Under the pieces are notes generated by a model. The model did no database searches, was not told the DNA's origin, and saw nothing but the letters and a program-made list of their open reading frames with translations. The translations under genes were made by a program, and so were the position numbers. From Anabaenopsis elenkinii CCIBt3563 (GTDB lineage: Bacteria > Cyanobacteriota > Cyanobacteriia > Cyanobacteriales > Nostocaceae), in assembly GCF_015245355.1 (NCBI RefSeq), contig NZ_CP063311.1, positions 1,000-64,999 of the forward strand: a stretch of 64,000 nt of DNA, read 5' to 3'. The stretch's first letter is position 1, and each line of letters starts with the position of its first letter. Shown piece by piece: positions 47,668 through 56,976 of the stretch.

Positions 47668-48821
47668 CTACAAATCAACACAGTGATCAAACCCCGCTAA
47701 AAGCCGGGAGTAACCTGAGTTTTTTTGAGAAATACTTGACTGTTTGGGTATTTTTGTGCATCTTAGCCGGAATTGCACTAGGGAGGTTATTTCCTGGGGT
47801 GGCGATCGCACTGGATGCAATGAGTATTTATCAAGTTTCCCTACCCATTGCAGTGTGTCTATTCTTCATGATGTATCCCATCATGGTAAAAATTGACTTT
47901 ACCCAAGCTGTGAATGCTGTGCGCGCCCCTAAACCTGTAATTCTCACCTTAATAGTTAACTGGTTAATTAAACCATTCACAATGGTGGTATTTGCGCAGT
48001 TTTTCTTGGGTTGGTTATTTCGTCCATTGATTACAGGTACAGAATTACTGCGTGGGAGGGAAGCAGAAATAGTTAATTCCTACATCGCCGGGACAATTTT
48101 ATTAGGAATCGCTCCCTGTACCGCCATGGTGTTGATGTGGGGATATCTATCCTACGGTAACCAGGGACATACCTTAGTCATGGTGGCAGTAAATTCACTA
48201 TTAATGCTATTTTTGTATGCACCCTTGGGTAGGTGGTTACTAGCAGCGAATGATTTAATAGTACCTTGGCAGACCATAGTTTTATCTGTAATTATTTATG
48301 TTGGTTTGCCTTTAGTGGTAGGAATGTACAGCCGTTATTGGATTTTTCAACACAAAGGTAGACAGTGGTTTGAAAGGCGGTTTTTAAAGTATCTCACTCC
48401 AGTTGCTATTACTGCTTTGTTAATTACTTTAGTCTTGCTATTTGCCTTTAAGGGTGAAGTGATTGTTGAGAATCCCTTGCACATTTTGTTAATTGCTGTA
48501 CCCCTATTTATTCAAACTAATTTCATTTTCTTGATTAGTTATGTGGCAGCATTAAAACTGAATATATCTTATGAAGATGCCGCACCAGCTGCATTAATTG
48601 GAGCTAGTAATCACTTTGAAGTTGCTATTGCTACAGCTGTGATGTTGTTTGGCTTAAATTCCGGTGCTGCATTGGCCACGGTGGTAGGTGTGTTAATCGA
48701 GGTTCCAGTGATGTTGATGTTGGTTAAAATTTGTCAGCGCACAGCGGTTTGGTTCCCTAGGGAGCCAGAAAAAGCTACATTAACAGATCCACGCTGTATT
48801 AGTAGTGAGGATTTGATTTGA
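47664..48821 (+). CDS. acr3: Arsenite efflux permease ACR3
   Basis: 385 aa from the TTG at 47664, preceded by GGAGGTGGAG and overlapping the arsJ stop; the upstream in-frame extension to 47556 is within arsJ and rejected. Ten-helix BASS-fold transporter: [18 protein letters not shown], catalytic Cys region [13 protein letters not shown], and [16 protein letters not shown]. Exports As(OH)3 using the proton gradient. Last gene of the arsenic block. Confidence 0.94.
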   Translation: MTTNQHSDQTPLKAGSNLSFFEKYLTVWVFLCILAGIALGRLFPGVAIALDAMSIYQVSLPIAVCLFFMMYPIMVKIDFTQAVNAVRAPKPVILTLIVNWLIKPFTMVVFAQFFLGWLFRPLITGTELLRGREAEIVNSYIAGTILLGIAPCTAMVLMWGYLSYGNQGHTLVMVAVNSLLMLFLYAPLGRWLLAANDLIVPWQTIVLSVIIYVGLPLVVGMYSRYWIFQHKGRQWFERRFLKYLTPVAITALLITLVLLFAFKGEVIVENPLHILLIAVPLFIQTNFIFLISYVAALKLNISYEDAAPAALIGASNHFEVAIATAVMLFGLNSGAALATVVGVLIEVPVMLMLVKICQRTAVWFPREPEKATLTDPRCISSEDLI

Positions 48822-48848
48822 CGGTAAAATACTCAATCAAAATTAAAC

Positions 48849-49547
48849 TTAAACAGCTAAAAACTTTTGAATCACATCCTGGCTCAGTTCTGTGGTGAAA
48901 CCAGAGGCGACAATACCACCTTTTTGCATGGCGTAATAGTAATCAGCCTGACGGACAAAGTGTAAGTGTTGTTCTACTAATAACACAGAAATGCCTTTGG
49001 TTTCTACGATGCGACGTACTGCGGCTTCAATTTCCAGGATGATTGAGGGTTGTATACCTTCGGTGGGTTCATCTAAGACGAGTAACTGTGGTTCTCCCAT
49101 TAAAGCACGGGCGATCGCTAATTGTTGTTGTTGTCCACCGCTCAGGTCACCACCCATCCGGGATAACATGGTTTTCAACACCGGAAATAAGCTAAAAACT
49201 TCTTCAGAAATTTCGGCTTTTCTTGATTGTTTCTGTCTAGCTTCTAACCCTAGAAGTAAATTTTCTCTGACGGTCAACCGGGGGATGATTTCTCGTCCTT
49301 GAGGAACATAACCAATTCCCATTTTTGCCCTTTGGTCTGGAGATTTGGAGTTGATTAATTCTCCATTGAAGTTAATTGTACCGCTGCGGGGTGAGAGTAA
49401 CCCCATAATTGTTTTAAGTAGGGTGGTTTTACCTACGCCATTACGTCCAATTAAGCAGATCATTTGTCCTGCTGGTACGCTTAAATCTACGTTGCGTAAA
49501 ATATGGCTTTCACCGTAGTAAACGTTAAGTTGAGAAATTTTTAGCAT
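48849..49547 (-). CDS. urtE: Urea ABC transporter ATPase UrtE
   Basis: 232 aa from the ATG at 49547 (TTG six codons upstream rejected). LivF-like ATPase: Walker A GRNGVGKTT, signature LSGGQQQQLAIARAL, Walker B LLVLDEPTEGI, H-loop VEQHL. One of two ATPases driving high-affinity urea uptake. Separated from urtD by a nested transposable-element insertion, unlike the tight spacing of the other urt genes. Confidence 0.95.
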   Translation of the reverse strand: MLKISQLNVYYGESHILRNVDLSVPAGQMICLIGRNGVGKTTLLKTIMGLLSPRSGTINFNGELINSKSPDQRAKMGIGYVPQGREIIPRLTVRENLLLGLEARQKQSRKAEISEEVFSLFPVLKTMLSRMGGDLSGGQQQQLAIARALMGEPQLLVLDEPTEGIQPSIILEIEAAVRRIVETKGISVLLVEQHLHFVRQADYYYAMQKGGIVASGFTTELSQDVIQKFLAV

Positions 49548-49606
49548 CAGTTTTTTGATTCTCAATGGCAGTTATGATTTATTCACCCTCCAGACCTCGG
49601 GGTTAA

Positions 49607-50019
49607 GAGGTTGTTTGTCAAGTCATGATTAGTGTATCAACTATTGTTTTACCCCACCCTAACCCTCCCCTTGTAAGGCTATCCATTACCCGGATCTTTC
49701 TTAACATTCGTGAGAGTGATCGCTCGCAAACCCCCAAACCTTAATCCTCCGTTGATGATTCTCAATAAAATAAGGGTTTTATCAAGAAGAATAAGGTACA
49801 TTTTGTCAAGAGTAGGGAAATTTTCAAGCGTTGAAACCGTTGCGACATAAATGTTTCAAGATTGTTAAGAAAGATGTGAGTAATGGATAGCCTTGTAAGG
49901 GGAGGGGACTGGATTTTATTGTTTTTTGTGTGTTCCCCAATCCTTCCGGTGTTCCCTGTTCCGGTGTTCCCTGTTCCCTAAGATAACAATTACCTGTTGA
50001 AAACTTATCAAACAACCTC
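49607..50019 (-). mobile_element. Miniature inverted-repeat element, copy A2 (interrupted)
   Basis: Same element as 6338-6592 but inverted: ends GAGGTTGTTTGTCAAG and GAGGTTGTTTGATAAG, flanked by TAA at 49604-49606 and 50020-50022. About 191 bp without the inner insertion. Shares the CCAGTCCCCTCCCCTT block and GGTGTTCCCTGTTCC repeats with A1, but has few heptamers. Lies between urtD and urtE. Confidence 0.8.
49679..49890. mobile_element. 212-bp miniature element B inserted into A2
   Basis: Terminal inverted repeats of 28 bp with 3 mismatches (49679-49706 and 49863-49890; both start CTATCCATTAC and end TCTTTCTTAACA). Flanked by an exact 10-bp duplication CCTTGTAAGG at 49669-49678 and 49891-49900. 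The uninterrupted sequence in A1 has this 10-mer once. No ORF for a transposase. Long duplications of this size suggest an IS4-like mobiliser (inference). Confidence 0.88.
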
Positions 50020-50034
50020 TAAACAACAGCAGTT

Positions 50035-50781
50035 TTATTCTGACTGTTCTCCTAAATATACTTGGATCACACGGGGGTCATTTTGGACTTGTGCAAAACT
50101 CCCCTGACATAGTACGGAACCTTCATGTAATACTGTTACCGTCTTGGCAATTTGGCGCACAAATTCCATATCGTGTTCAATGACTAGAATTGAATGGCTT
50201 TGGGCGAGTGTTAATAGTAGTTGTCCGATATTATAGGTCTCTTCGTCCGTTAACCCTGCAACTGGTTCATCCACTAGTAATAAGTCGGGGGACTGTGCTA
50301 CTAACATCCCAATTTCTAAACGTTGCTTTTCTCCGTGGGAGAGTAAACCGGCGGGAATGTCTGCTTTAGGGGTTAAACCAACTGTTTCTAATAAGCCTTT
50401 AATACTATTGTTTTCCGTAGGATGAGGGGGATTAAATAGGGTGGAAAATACATTTTTGTGGCGGTTAATAGTAATTTCTAGGTTTTCCCGGGGGGTTAAG
50501 TTTAAGTAGATTCGGGGTGTTTGGAATTTTCGCCCAATTCCTAAGCGGGCGATTTTATGTTCAGGTAAAGAACGCAGATTTTTACCTTTGAATAAAACTC
50601 TCCCAATGGTTGGTTGTACTTTCCCGGTAATTACATCCAGAAAGGTGGTTTTTCCCGCACCGTTGGGGCCAATTACTACCCGCAACTCTCCCGCATCCAT
50701 GCTAAAGTTGAGTTGATTGATAGCTTTAAAACCATCAAAACTGACGGTGACATTTTCAGTTTCCAAGATTTTCGCGTTCAT
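50035..50781 (-). CDS. urtD: Urea ABC transporter ATPase UrtD
   Basis: 248 aa LivG-like ATPase. Walker A GPNGAGKTT, long insertion after LTPRENLEI, signature LLSHGEKQRLEIGMLVA (LSHGE form), Walker B LLLVDEPVAGL, H-loop VIEHDMEFV. Starts inside the urtC 3' end (26-base overlap), which couples their translation. Pairs with UrtE. Confidence 0.95.
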   Translation of the reverse strand: MNAKILETENVTVSFDGFKAINQLNFSMDAGELRVVIGPNGAGKTTFLDVITGKVQPTIGRVLFKGKNLRSLPEHKIARLGIGRKFQTPRIYLNLTPRENLEITINRHKNVFSTLFNPPHPTENNSIKGLLETVGLTPKADIPAGLLSHGEKQRLEIGMLVAQSPDLLLVDEPVAGLTDEETYNIGQLLLTLAQSHSILVIEHDMEFVRQIAKTVTVLHEGSVLCQGSFAQVQNDPRVIQVYLGEQSE

Positions 50782-51904
50782 GTTGCACCTCTGGGTCTGC
50801 TTCTAAGTTGGGATATGTGGCGATTTTGCGAGGGCGATGGAAAAAAGGAATCTGTTGCTTTTTTAACCATCCCATGAGACCGTCAGGTAAGACTGTGACG
50901 ACTATTAAAAATAGTGCGCCTTGAAAAAATAGCCAAATTTCCGCAAATTGTTCACTTAAAAAAGTGCGTGCATAATTGACTAATAAAGTACCGACTATCG
51001 CCCCGGTTAAGGTAGCGCGTCCCCCCACCGCCACCCAAATCACCATTTCAATAGAAAACCCAATATCCATGGTTCGGGGTGATACAGACCCACTTTGAAG
51101 TGTATAAAACGCCCCTGCTATCCCGGCGATCGCACCGGAGACCGCAAACACTAAAACTTTAAATTCTGTGGGGTTATAGCCAGAAAATCGCACCCGACTT
51201 TCATCATCTCGAATAGCGATTAATAATCGCCCAAAGCGTCCACTTGTCAACCAGCGACAAATCCCATAGGTGAAGGCGAGAACAATTACCGTCAGGGTAT
51301 AGAAAATGAATTGGGTTTGGGAGTCACTGACATTTACCCCAAATAAGGTTCTAAAACCTGTGAGTCCGTTAGTACCGTTAAACAGTTTTTGTTGACCATT
51401 AAAGAAGTTAAAAAATATAATCACTGCTGCTTGGGTCAATATGGAAAAATAAACCCCCTTGAGGCGATTACGAAATACTAAGTATCCTAATAATCCCGCT
51501 AGTAAGCCAGGAATCAACACTACCGCCACGGTAGCGACGGGAAAAGAGTAGAAAGGATACCACAACCAAGGAAGTTCTTTCACTCCATACAACCCCATAA
51601 AATCAGGTAATTCATCGGGGGGGACTTGGAGTTTGAGGTACATTGCGATCGCATATCCCCCCAAACCGAAGAAAATCCCATGTCCCAAACTCAGCAACCC
51701 GGTATAACCCCAGATTAAATCCAGACCCAAAGCCACAATGGCCAGGGACAAAAACCGCCCCAGTAGATTCAACCGGAACCCCGACAGCATTGCTGGTATA
51801 ATTAAAATCAGGAACAGTGCGATCGCCACTACCACCCCAATCTCAATTAAAATTAACCGTCCTCCCTTCCGAATCATCCTCTGTGTCCTTTCTGGTTTAA
51901 ACAT
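50756..51904 (-). CDS. urtC: Urea ABC transporter permease UrtC
   Basis: 382 aa from the ATG at 51904. LivM-type permease with about 10 helices: DLIWGYTGLLSLGHGIFFGLGGYA, ESRVRFSGYNPTEFKVLVFAVSGAIAGIAGA-type coupling loop region, GGRATLTGAIVGTLLV. C-terminal cytosolic tail of about 30 residues. Overlaps urtB by 8 bases and urtD by 26. Confidence 0.94.
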   Translation of the reverse strand: MFKPERTQRMIRKGGRLILIEIGVVVAIALFLILIIPAMLSGFRLNLLGRFLSLAIVALGLDLIWGYTGLLSLGHGIFFGLGGYAIAMYLKLQVPPDELPDFMGLYGVKELPWLWYPFYSFPVATVAVVLIPGLLAGLLGYLVFRNRLKGVYFSILTQAAVIIFFNFFNGQQKLFNGTNGLTGFRTLFGVNVSDSQTQFIFYTLTVIVLAFTYGICRWLTSGRFGRLLIAIRDDESRVRFSGYNPTEFKVLVFAVSGAIAGIAGAFYTLQSGSVSPRTMDIGFSIEMVIWVAVGGRATLTGAIVGTLLVNYARTFLSEQFAEIWLFFQGALFLIVVTVLPDGLMGWLKKQQIPFFHRPRKIATYPNLEADPEVQHERENLGN

Positions 51905-53051
51905 CAACAGTACGACCTTTCTGAGGAAAAATACCCCCAGGCTTCCACTGTAAAAACGCGATAATCAGTGCAAACACTAACACCTTGGCCATACTTGTAG
52001 TCGCAAAGAAATTCAACAAATCGGCTAAAGGTTGAATAGGAGATAACACCAAACCTAGAGTCCCAGAACCAATTAAGAAATTAGCCGTACCAATTCCCAA
52101 AGCCGCCATAATAGTTCCTGCTAGATTCCCCACACCACCGACCACTACCACCATAAAGGTATCAATAATATAATTTTGTCCGGTGTTTGGCCCTACAGAA
52201 CCCAGTAAACTAATAGCACAACCAGCCACACCAGCCAACCCCGAACCCAGAGCGAAGGTAATAGCATCAACTTTTTGAGTAGGGATACCCAAACAAGCAC
52301 TCATACTGCGATTTTGGGTCACAGCACGAATCCTTAATCCCCAGTTAGAACGCTGTAAAAATAGATAAATTCCGGCTACACAAATTATTGTCAAAGCCAT
52401 AATAAACAAGCGAGCAAATGGTAATTGGATACCACCTACAGACATTCCCCCTTGCAACCAACTAGGAGCCGTCACATCTACATTTTGAGCGCCAAACCAA
52501 GGTTGACTAAATACCTGTTGCTCACTCAATAAATTTCCCATTGTTATTGTTATTCCCAGAGATAGTAACAACAACAATCCTACAAACCATTTACTAACTT
52601 TACCCCCACTACTCCGAGCATTTAAAATCCGTAAACCTCCAAAAAACAACAGACAAAATAGGAATATACCAATTACTAATAACCAATTCACACTGCGAAC
52701 CAACTGTTGAAAAATTAAACTCACCCCCCAAGTAGCGAGGAGAGTTTCTAAAGGTCGTCCATACAGATAACGAATCACGCCCCGTTCTAACACTAACCCC
52801 ACAAGAGCAGTGGATAGAAAAGCAATAATCAAAGCCAAAAATATATAAAAATCAAACCACACTCCGCCCAACTCTTTGCAGCCATTTTGTACCACAAAAG
52901 TGGCATAAGCTCCCAACATCATCAATTCACCATGGGCCATATTAATCACGCCCATCAAACCAAATATAATGGCTAGTCCCAAAGCAGCAATTAATAATAC
53001 TGCCCCAATACTAATACCATTAAATAAAGCTTCTAAGACACCTATTAACAC
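51897..53051 (-). CDS. urtB: Urea ABC transporter permease UrtB
   Basis: 384 aa, LivH-type permease, GTG start. GLAIIFGLMGVINMAHGELMMLGAYA near the N-terminus, QNRSMSACLGIPTQKVDAITFALGSGLAG coupling loop, VVVVGGVGNLAGT. The UrtB-specific extra membrane segment lies at about 115-150. Forms the channel with UrtC. A perfect hairpin lies in the 56-base gap to urtA. Confidence 0.94.
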   Translation of the reverse strand: MLIGVLEALFNGISIGAVLLIAALGLAIIFGLMGVINMAHGELMMLGAYATFVVQNGCKELGGVWFDFYIFLALIIAFLSTALVGLVLERGVIRYLYGRPLETLLATWGVSLIFQQLVRSVNWLLVIGIFLFCLLFFGGLRILNARSSGGKVSKWFVGLLLLLSLGITITMGNLLSEQQVFSQPWFGAQNVDVTAPSWLQGGMSVGGIQLPFARLFIMALTIICVAGIYLFLQRSNWGLRIRAVTQNRSMSACLGIPTQKVDAITFALGSGLAGVAGCAISLLGSVGPNTGQNYIIDTFMVVVVGGVGNLAGTIMAALGIGTANFLIGSGTLGLVLSPIQPLADLLNFFATTSMAKVLVFALIIAFLQWKPGGIFPQKGRTVDV

Positions 53052-53072
53052 TTATTTATCCTCAAGAAATAT

Positions 53073-53098
53073 CAATAGTCAATAAGTATTGACTATTG
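53073..53098 (-). other. Perfect 12-bp hairpin between urtA and urtB
   Basis: CAATAGTCAATA-AG-TATTGACTATTG. Lies just after the urtA stop in the operon leader of urtB. Such structures commonly stabilise or attenuate the transcript so that the binding protein is made in excess over the permease (inference). Confidence 0.7.
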
Positions 53099-53107
53099 AC
53101 CATTAAC

Positions 53108-54382
53108 TTAAACTTGCTTGTACTTACCACCTTTAGCTGGGTCTGACCAATCACAGCCAAATCCTTGAGTTTCTTGGACAAATTGATTCCAGGGAATTGG
53201 TTCTACTGGTGCAGGGGTAGCATAGACAATATTAAATAACCCATCTTGTCTCACTTGACCAATGCGGACAATTTTAGACAAGTGATGATTGGCGTTCATA
53301 GTCACCTTACCTTCTGGCGCATCTAGAGTTTGACCATAGGCCGCAGCGCGAACCTTATCTATGTCAGTTGTCCCAGCTTTTTCTACCGCTTGTTTCCATA
53401 AATAAACGGCGACGTATGCTGCTTCCATGGGGTCGTTAATTACCCGGTCTGCACCATACTCTTGTTTAAAAGCTTCTACAAACTTTTTATTTGCAGGTGT
53501 GTCTACTGTTTGAAAGTAATTCCAAGCTGCATAGTGACCTTGGAGATATTCAACACCAATGGCTTTAACTTCCTCTTCTGCAATACTTACAGACATAGAG
53601 GGATATTTATCTGCTGTTAATCCAGCCCCTTTTAATTGTTTAAAAAATGCCACATTGCTGTCACCATTGAGGGTGTTATAAATTACCCCACCATTGGGTA
53701 AAGCTTGCCTAATTTTAGAGATGATAGGTGTAACTTCTACGTTACCAAGTGGTAAATAATCCTCACCCACAGTTTTTCCACCTAAAGCCTGCAATTGAGC
53801 CTTAATAATGGTGTTTGCAGTCCGGGGAAAAACGTAGTCAGAACCAACTAAAAAGAATTCTTTGCCTTTATTTTTCAACATCCAATCAACAGATGGTTCA
53901 ATTTGTTGATTGGGAGCCGCACCAGTATAGAAAATGTTTTTAGAACATTCTTGACCCTCATACTGTACCGGGTACCAGAGCATATGGTCTTTACTCTCAA
54001 ACACCGGTTTAACATTTTTGCGACTAGCAGAAGTCCAACAACCAAAAATGACAACAGTTTGATCTTGATCAATTAGTTTGGTAGCCTTTTCTCTAAAAGT
54101 ATCCCAGTTAGAAGCCCCATCTTCAGTAATCGCCTGAATTTGTTTACCTAACACACCACCAGCAGCATTAATTTCTTTAATTGCTAATCTTTCAGCATCA
54201 ACAACGCTTCTTTCACTGATGGCCATTGTCCCGCTCAGGGAGTGTAAAATACCTACTTTAATGGTGTCACCGCTATCAGTAGCAGTGGGTGAGTTATTCC
54301 CGCAAGCCTTGAGCAAAACGCTAGTACCGATAGTTGCAGAACTATAAAGTAAAAACTTCCTTCGGTTAAATTGTTTACCCAT
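53108..54382 (-). CDS. urtA: Urea ABC transporter substrate-binding protein UrtA
   Basis: 424 aa lipoprotein. The signal region NRRKFLLYSSATIGTSVLLKACG has a twin-arginine-like NRRKF and a lipobox ending at Cys27. The amide-binding periplasmic fold follows: VGILHSLSGTMAISE, FGCWTSASRKNVKPVFE, LWYPVQYEGQECSKNIFYTGAAPNQQ, all characteristic of UrtA. First gene of urtABCDE. In cyanobacteria this operon is normally nitrogen-regulated by NtcA, but no clean NtcA site was found upstream. Confidence 0.96.
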   Translation of the reverse strand: MGKQFNRRKFLLYSSATIGTSVLLKACGNNSPTATDSGDTIKVGILHSLSGTMAISERSVVDAERLAIKEINAAGGVLGKQIQAITEDGASNWDTFREKATKLIDQDQTVVIFGCWTSASRKNVKPVFESKDHMLWYPVQYEGQECSKNIFYTGAAPNQQIEPSVDWMLKNKGKEFFLVGSDYVFPRTANTIIKAQLQALGGKTVGEDYLPLGNVEVTPIISKIRQALPNGGVIYNTLNGDSNVAFFKQLKGAGLTADKYPSMSVSIAEEEVKAIGVEYLQGHYAAWNYFQTVDTPANKKFVEAFKQEYGADRVINDPMEAAYVAVYLWKQAVEKAGTTDIDKVRAAAYGQTLDAPEGKVTMNANHHLSKIVRIGQVRQDGLFNIVYATPAPVEPIPWNQFVQETQGFGCDWSDPAKGGKYKQV

Positions 54383-54590
54383 ATTTTGGTGATTTTGTTA
54401 CACTATCAGATTTGATGTTAGTTCGACACTTTACCATGAAAAAGTTATCTACTATACAAAATTTTAATAAGTTTAAATTGATTGCTGCTGAGTAAGGTAC
54501 ACTCTTAGCGGGCAGGATGCCTACCCCACAATAGTTTTACAATTAATAGCTGTATTTTATCTAGGTAGAAACTGCTGTATTACCAAACCA

Positions 54591-54620
54591 AAAGCGCCCA
54601 TCCGGTAGGAAGGGCGCTTT
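54591..54620 (-). terminator. psbA: psbA terminator
   Basis: Perfect 9-bp stem AAAGCGCCC / GGGCGCTTT with a 12-base loop, 46 bases past the psbA stop, followed on the minus strand by TTTT. Confidence 0.8.
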
Positions 54621-54665
54621 AATCAAGCAGAGAAAGTATTATTTAAGTTTCTGAACCTGAATCTC

Positions 54666-55748
54666 TTAGCCGTTGATTGCAGGAGCAGTCAAAGCAACAG
54701 GAGCAACTTCACCAGCAGCCAAGTCTAAGGGGAAGTTGTGAGCGTTACGCTCGTGCATTACTTCCATACCCAGGTTAGCGCGGTTGATGACATCAGCCCA
54801 GGTAGCGATGACGCGACCTTGAGAGTCAATTACTGATTGGTTGAAGTTGAAACCGTTCAAGTTGAACGCCATGGTGCTTACACCCAGTGCGGTAAACCAG
54901 ATACCAATTACAGGCCAAGCAGCTAGGAAGAAGTGTAGTGAACGGCTGTTGTTGAAGGAAGCGTATTGGAAGATTAAGCGACCAAAGTAACCGTGAGCAG
55001 CTACAATGTTGTAGGTTTCTTCTTCTTGTCCGAACTTGTAACCGTAGTTTTGAGATTCGGTTTCGGTTGTTTCACGTACTAAGGAGGAAGTTACCAAGGA
55101 ACCGTGCATTGCAGAGAACAGAGAACCACCGAATACACCAGCTACACCTAACATATGGAAGGGGTGCATCAAGATGTTGTGTTCTGCTTGGAACACAATC
55201 ATGAAGTTGAAGGTTCCAGAGATACCTAAAGGCATACCATCAGAGAATGAACCTTGACCGATGGGGTAGATGAGGAATACTGCGGTAGCAGATGCCAAAG
55301 GTGCAGAGTAAGCTACACAGATCCAAGGACGCATTCCCAAGCGGTAAGATAGTTCCCACTGACGACCTAGGTAGCAAGCGCAACCAATCAGGAAGTGGAA
55401 AATTACCAACTGGTAAGGACCACCGTTGTACAACCACTCATCTAAGGAAGCTGCTTCCCAAATGGGGTAGAAGTGTAAGCCGATGGCGTTGGAGGAAGGA
55501 ACAACTGCACCAGAGATGATGTTGTTTCCGTAAATTAAGGAGCCAGCTACTGGTTCGCGGATACCATCGATGTCTACGGGGGGAGCAGCGATGAAGGCGA
55601 TGATGAAGCAGGTGGTAGCAGCTAGGAGGGTGGGTATCATGAGGACGCCGAACCAACCGATGTAAATCCGGTTATCGGTGCTGGTGATCCATTCGCAAAA
55701 GCGATCCCATACGTTGGCGCTTTGGCGCTGTTGTAAGGTTGTGGTCAT
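54666..55748 (-). CDS. psbA: Photosystem II D1 protein
   Basis: 360 aa reaction-centre subunit with five helices. Y161 and H190 region, Mn ligands including D170 (SFSDGMPLG), H332-E333 (MHERNAH) and D342, with the processing site after A344, leaving the normal 16-residue C-terminal extension. Residue 130 is Gln (CYLGRQWEL), the form associated with the low-light D1:1 type rather than high-light Glu130. No far-red or rogue-D1 substitutions seen. Single gene with its own promoter and terminator. Confidence 0.98.
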   Translation of the reverse strand: MTTTLQQRQSANVWDRFCEWITSTDNRIYIGWFGVLMIPTLLAATTCFIIAFIAAPPVDIDGIREPVAGSLIYGNNIISGAVVPSSNAIGLHFYPIWEAASLDEWLYNGGPYQLVIFHFLIGCACYLGRQWELSYRLGMRPWICVAYSAPLASATAVFLIYPIGQGSFSDGMPLGISGTFNFMIVFQAEHNILMHPFHMLGVAGVFGGSLFSAMHGSLVTSSLVRETTETESQNYGYKFGQEEETYNIVAAHGYFGRLIFQYASFNNSRSLHFFLAAWPVIGIWFTALGVSTMAFNLNGFNFNQSVIDSQGRVIATWADVINRANLGMEVMHERNAHNFPLDLAAGEVAPVALTAPAING

Positions 55749-55810
55749 TTGTTTATGATTGCGGTTATGTATGTATGAATCAGACAGGTTTGTTTTCTGT
55801 CTATGAGACT

Positions 55811-55840
55811 ACTTTACAATTGTTTACAAATGTTTGGCAA
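55811..55840 (-). promoter_or_regulatory. Probable psbA promoter
   Basis: On the minus strand TTGCCA and TAAAGT separated by 18 bases, about 60 bases before the psbA start, in an AT-rich leader. Resembles a sigma-70 type promoter of other psbA genes. Confidence 0.5.
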
Positions 55841-55968
55841 GGGGTATTTTTTTAATAAAAATTATGCTTGATGTAAGTTTTACTTATCATTAGTTCAATT
55901 CAAGAGGAGGATCTTAAGGAAAAAGGTATACTCAATCAAACTGTCATCGCATCTAATTAGTAGTCAAG

Positions 55969-56976
55969 ATGAACCAAAGCTATAAATATCGATTTAGCTG
56001 GTTTGACTGGTTTTGTTTATGGTATCCTCCCGGTTGGCTGATCTTATTTAATCGCCACTGGCAACATTACTATACAGATCCTGATGGTTGGCGGGGGCTA
56101 GAATATCTACTGTTCTTAATTCCTGGGGGATTTTATCTAGCTTTTTTGATGCGGTGGTTGCGTTTGGGTTGTCGTTCACCCAGAAATGATCTGGCGGAAT
56201 TTAACCCCAAGTATCAAGAGGCATTTCGGGAAGAAGTGCTGAATCCCATTGTAAAATATTATTTTCGGGCAAAATTGCAGCGAATCGAGAACTTACCCAG
56301 CACAGGTCCGATAATTGTAGCGATGAATCATGCGGGGATGTGTTTTCCCTGGGACTTTATCTGTTTGGGTTATTTATTAGGGGAAGCGCGGGGTTGGAGA
56401 GTACAACCGTTAGCGGGGGTATCATTGTTTGAACATCCTTGGGTGGTGTGGTGGTTACCGTCGCAATGGTCACGGGTTTTGGGTGCTGTGCGAGCTAACA
56501 GGAATGACTTTGAAACAGCGATCGCCCAGGGTAAAACCTTATTATACGCTCCCGAAGGATTACGCGGACCTCTCAAAGGTTGGAGTCAACGCTATCAACT
56601 GCAAAAATTCGATATCAGTTTTATGGAACTGAGCGATCGCTATCAAGTGCCAATTTTGCCAGTTTTGTGTATTGGTAATGAATCATTGCATCCCTGGACA
56701 GTCAACATCAAGAAACTGCAAAAAATATTTAAACTACCCTTCCTACCGATATCACCATTAATAATTGTTCTAATTATATTTCCCTCCATGGGAGTCTGGG
56801 CGATGAGAACCCAGCTTAATTACTTTATCCAACCTTTAGAAACAATCAAACCAGTGCAAAAACGTAAAGCCATCTATGAGCAAGCACAACAGCTGCGAAA
56901 AAAACTACAAATGCAAATAAAAAACTTGAGGTTTAACTTCCGAAACGGTAGCCTTTCCCGTAAACAGTATGAATGA
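55969..56976 (+). CDS. Lysophospholipid acyltransferase family protein
   Basis: 335 aa. One membrane segment near 45-62, then a PlsC-like domain. The catalytic His is in N120-H121-AGMCFPW-D129, giving an H-x7-D spacing instead of the usual H-x4-D. The glycerolipid phosphate motif is PEGLRG (195-200). A hydrophobic stretch LPISPLIIVLIIF lies near 255. Likely esterifies an acyl group onto a lipid acceptor, not necessarily lysophosphatidate. The 3' end overlaps the converging regulator gene by 44 bases. Confidence 0.8.
   Translation: MNQSYKYRFSWFDWFCLWYPPGWLILFNRHWQHYYTDPDGWRGLEYLLFLIPGGFYLAFLMRWLRLGCRSPRNDLAEFNPKYQEAFREEVLNPIVKYYFRAKLQRIENLPSTGPIIVAMNHAGMCFPWDFICLGYLLGEARGWRVQPLAGVSLFEHPWVVWWLPSQWSRVLGAVRANRNDFETAIAQGKTLLYAPEGLRGPLKGWSQRYQLQKFDISFMELSDRYQVPILPVLCIGNESLHPWTVNIKKLQKIFKLPFLPISPLIIVLIIFPSMGVWAMRTQLNYFIQPLETIKPVQKRKAIYEQAQQLRKKLQMQIKNLRFNFRNGSLSRKQYE

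Noticed and set aside
49824-50015. 63-codon minus-strand ORF
   Set aside because: Made of miniature-element sequence; no protein-like pattern.
54383-54560. NtcA site upstream of urtA
   Set aside because: The best candidate is GTA-N8-AAC; no GTA-N8-TAC was found, so I do not annotate it.
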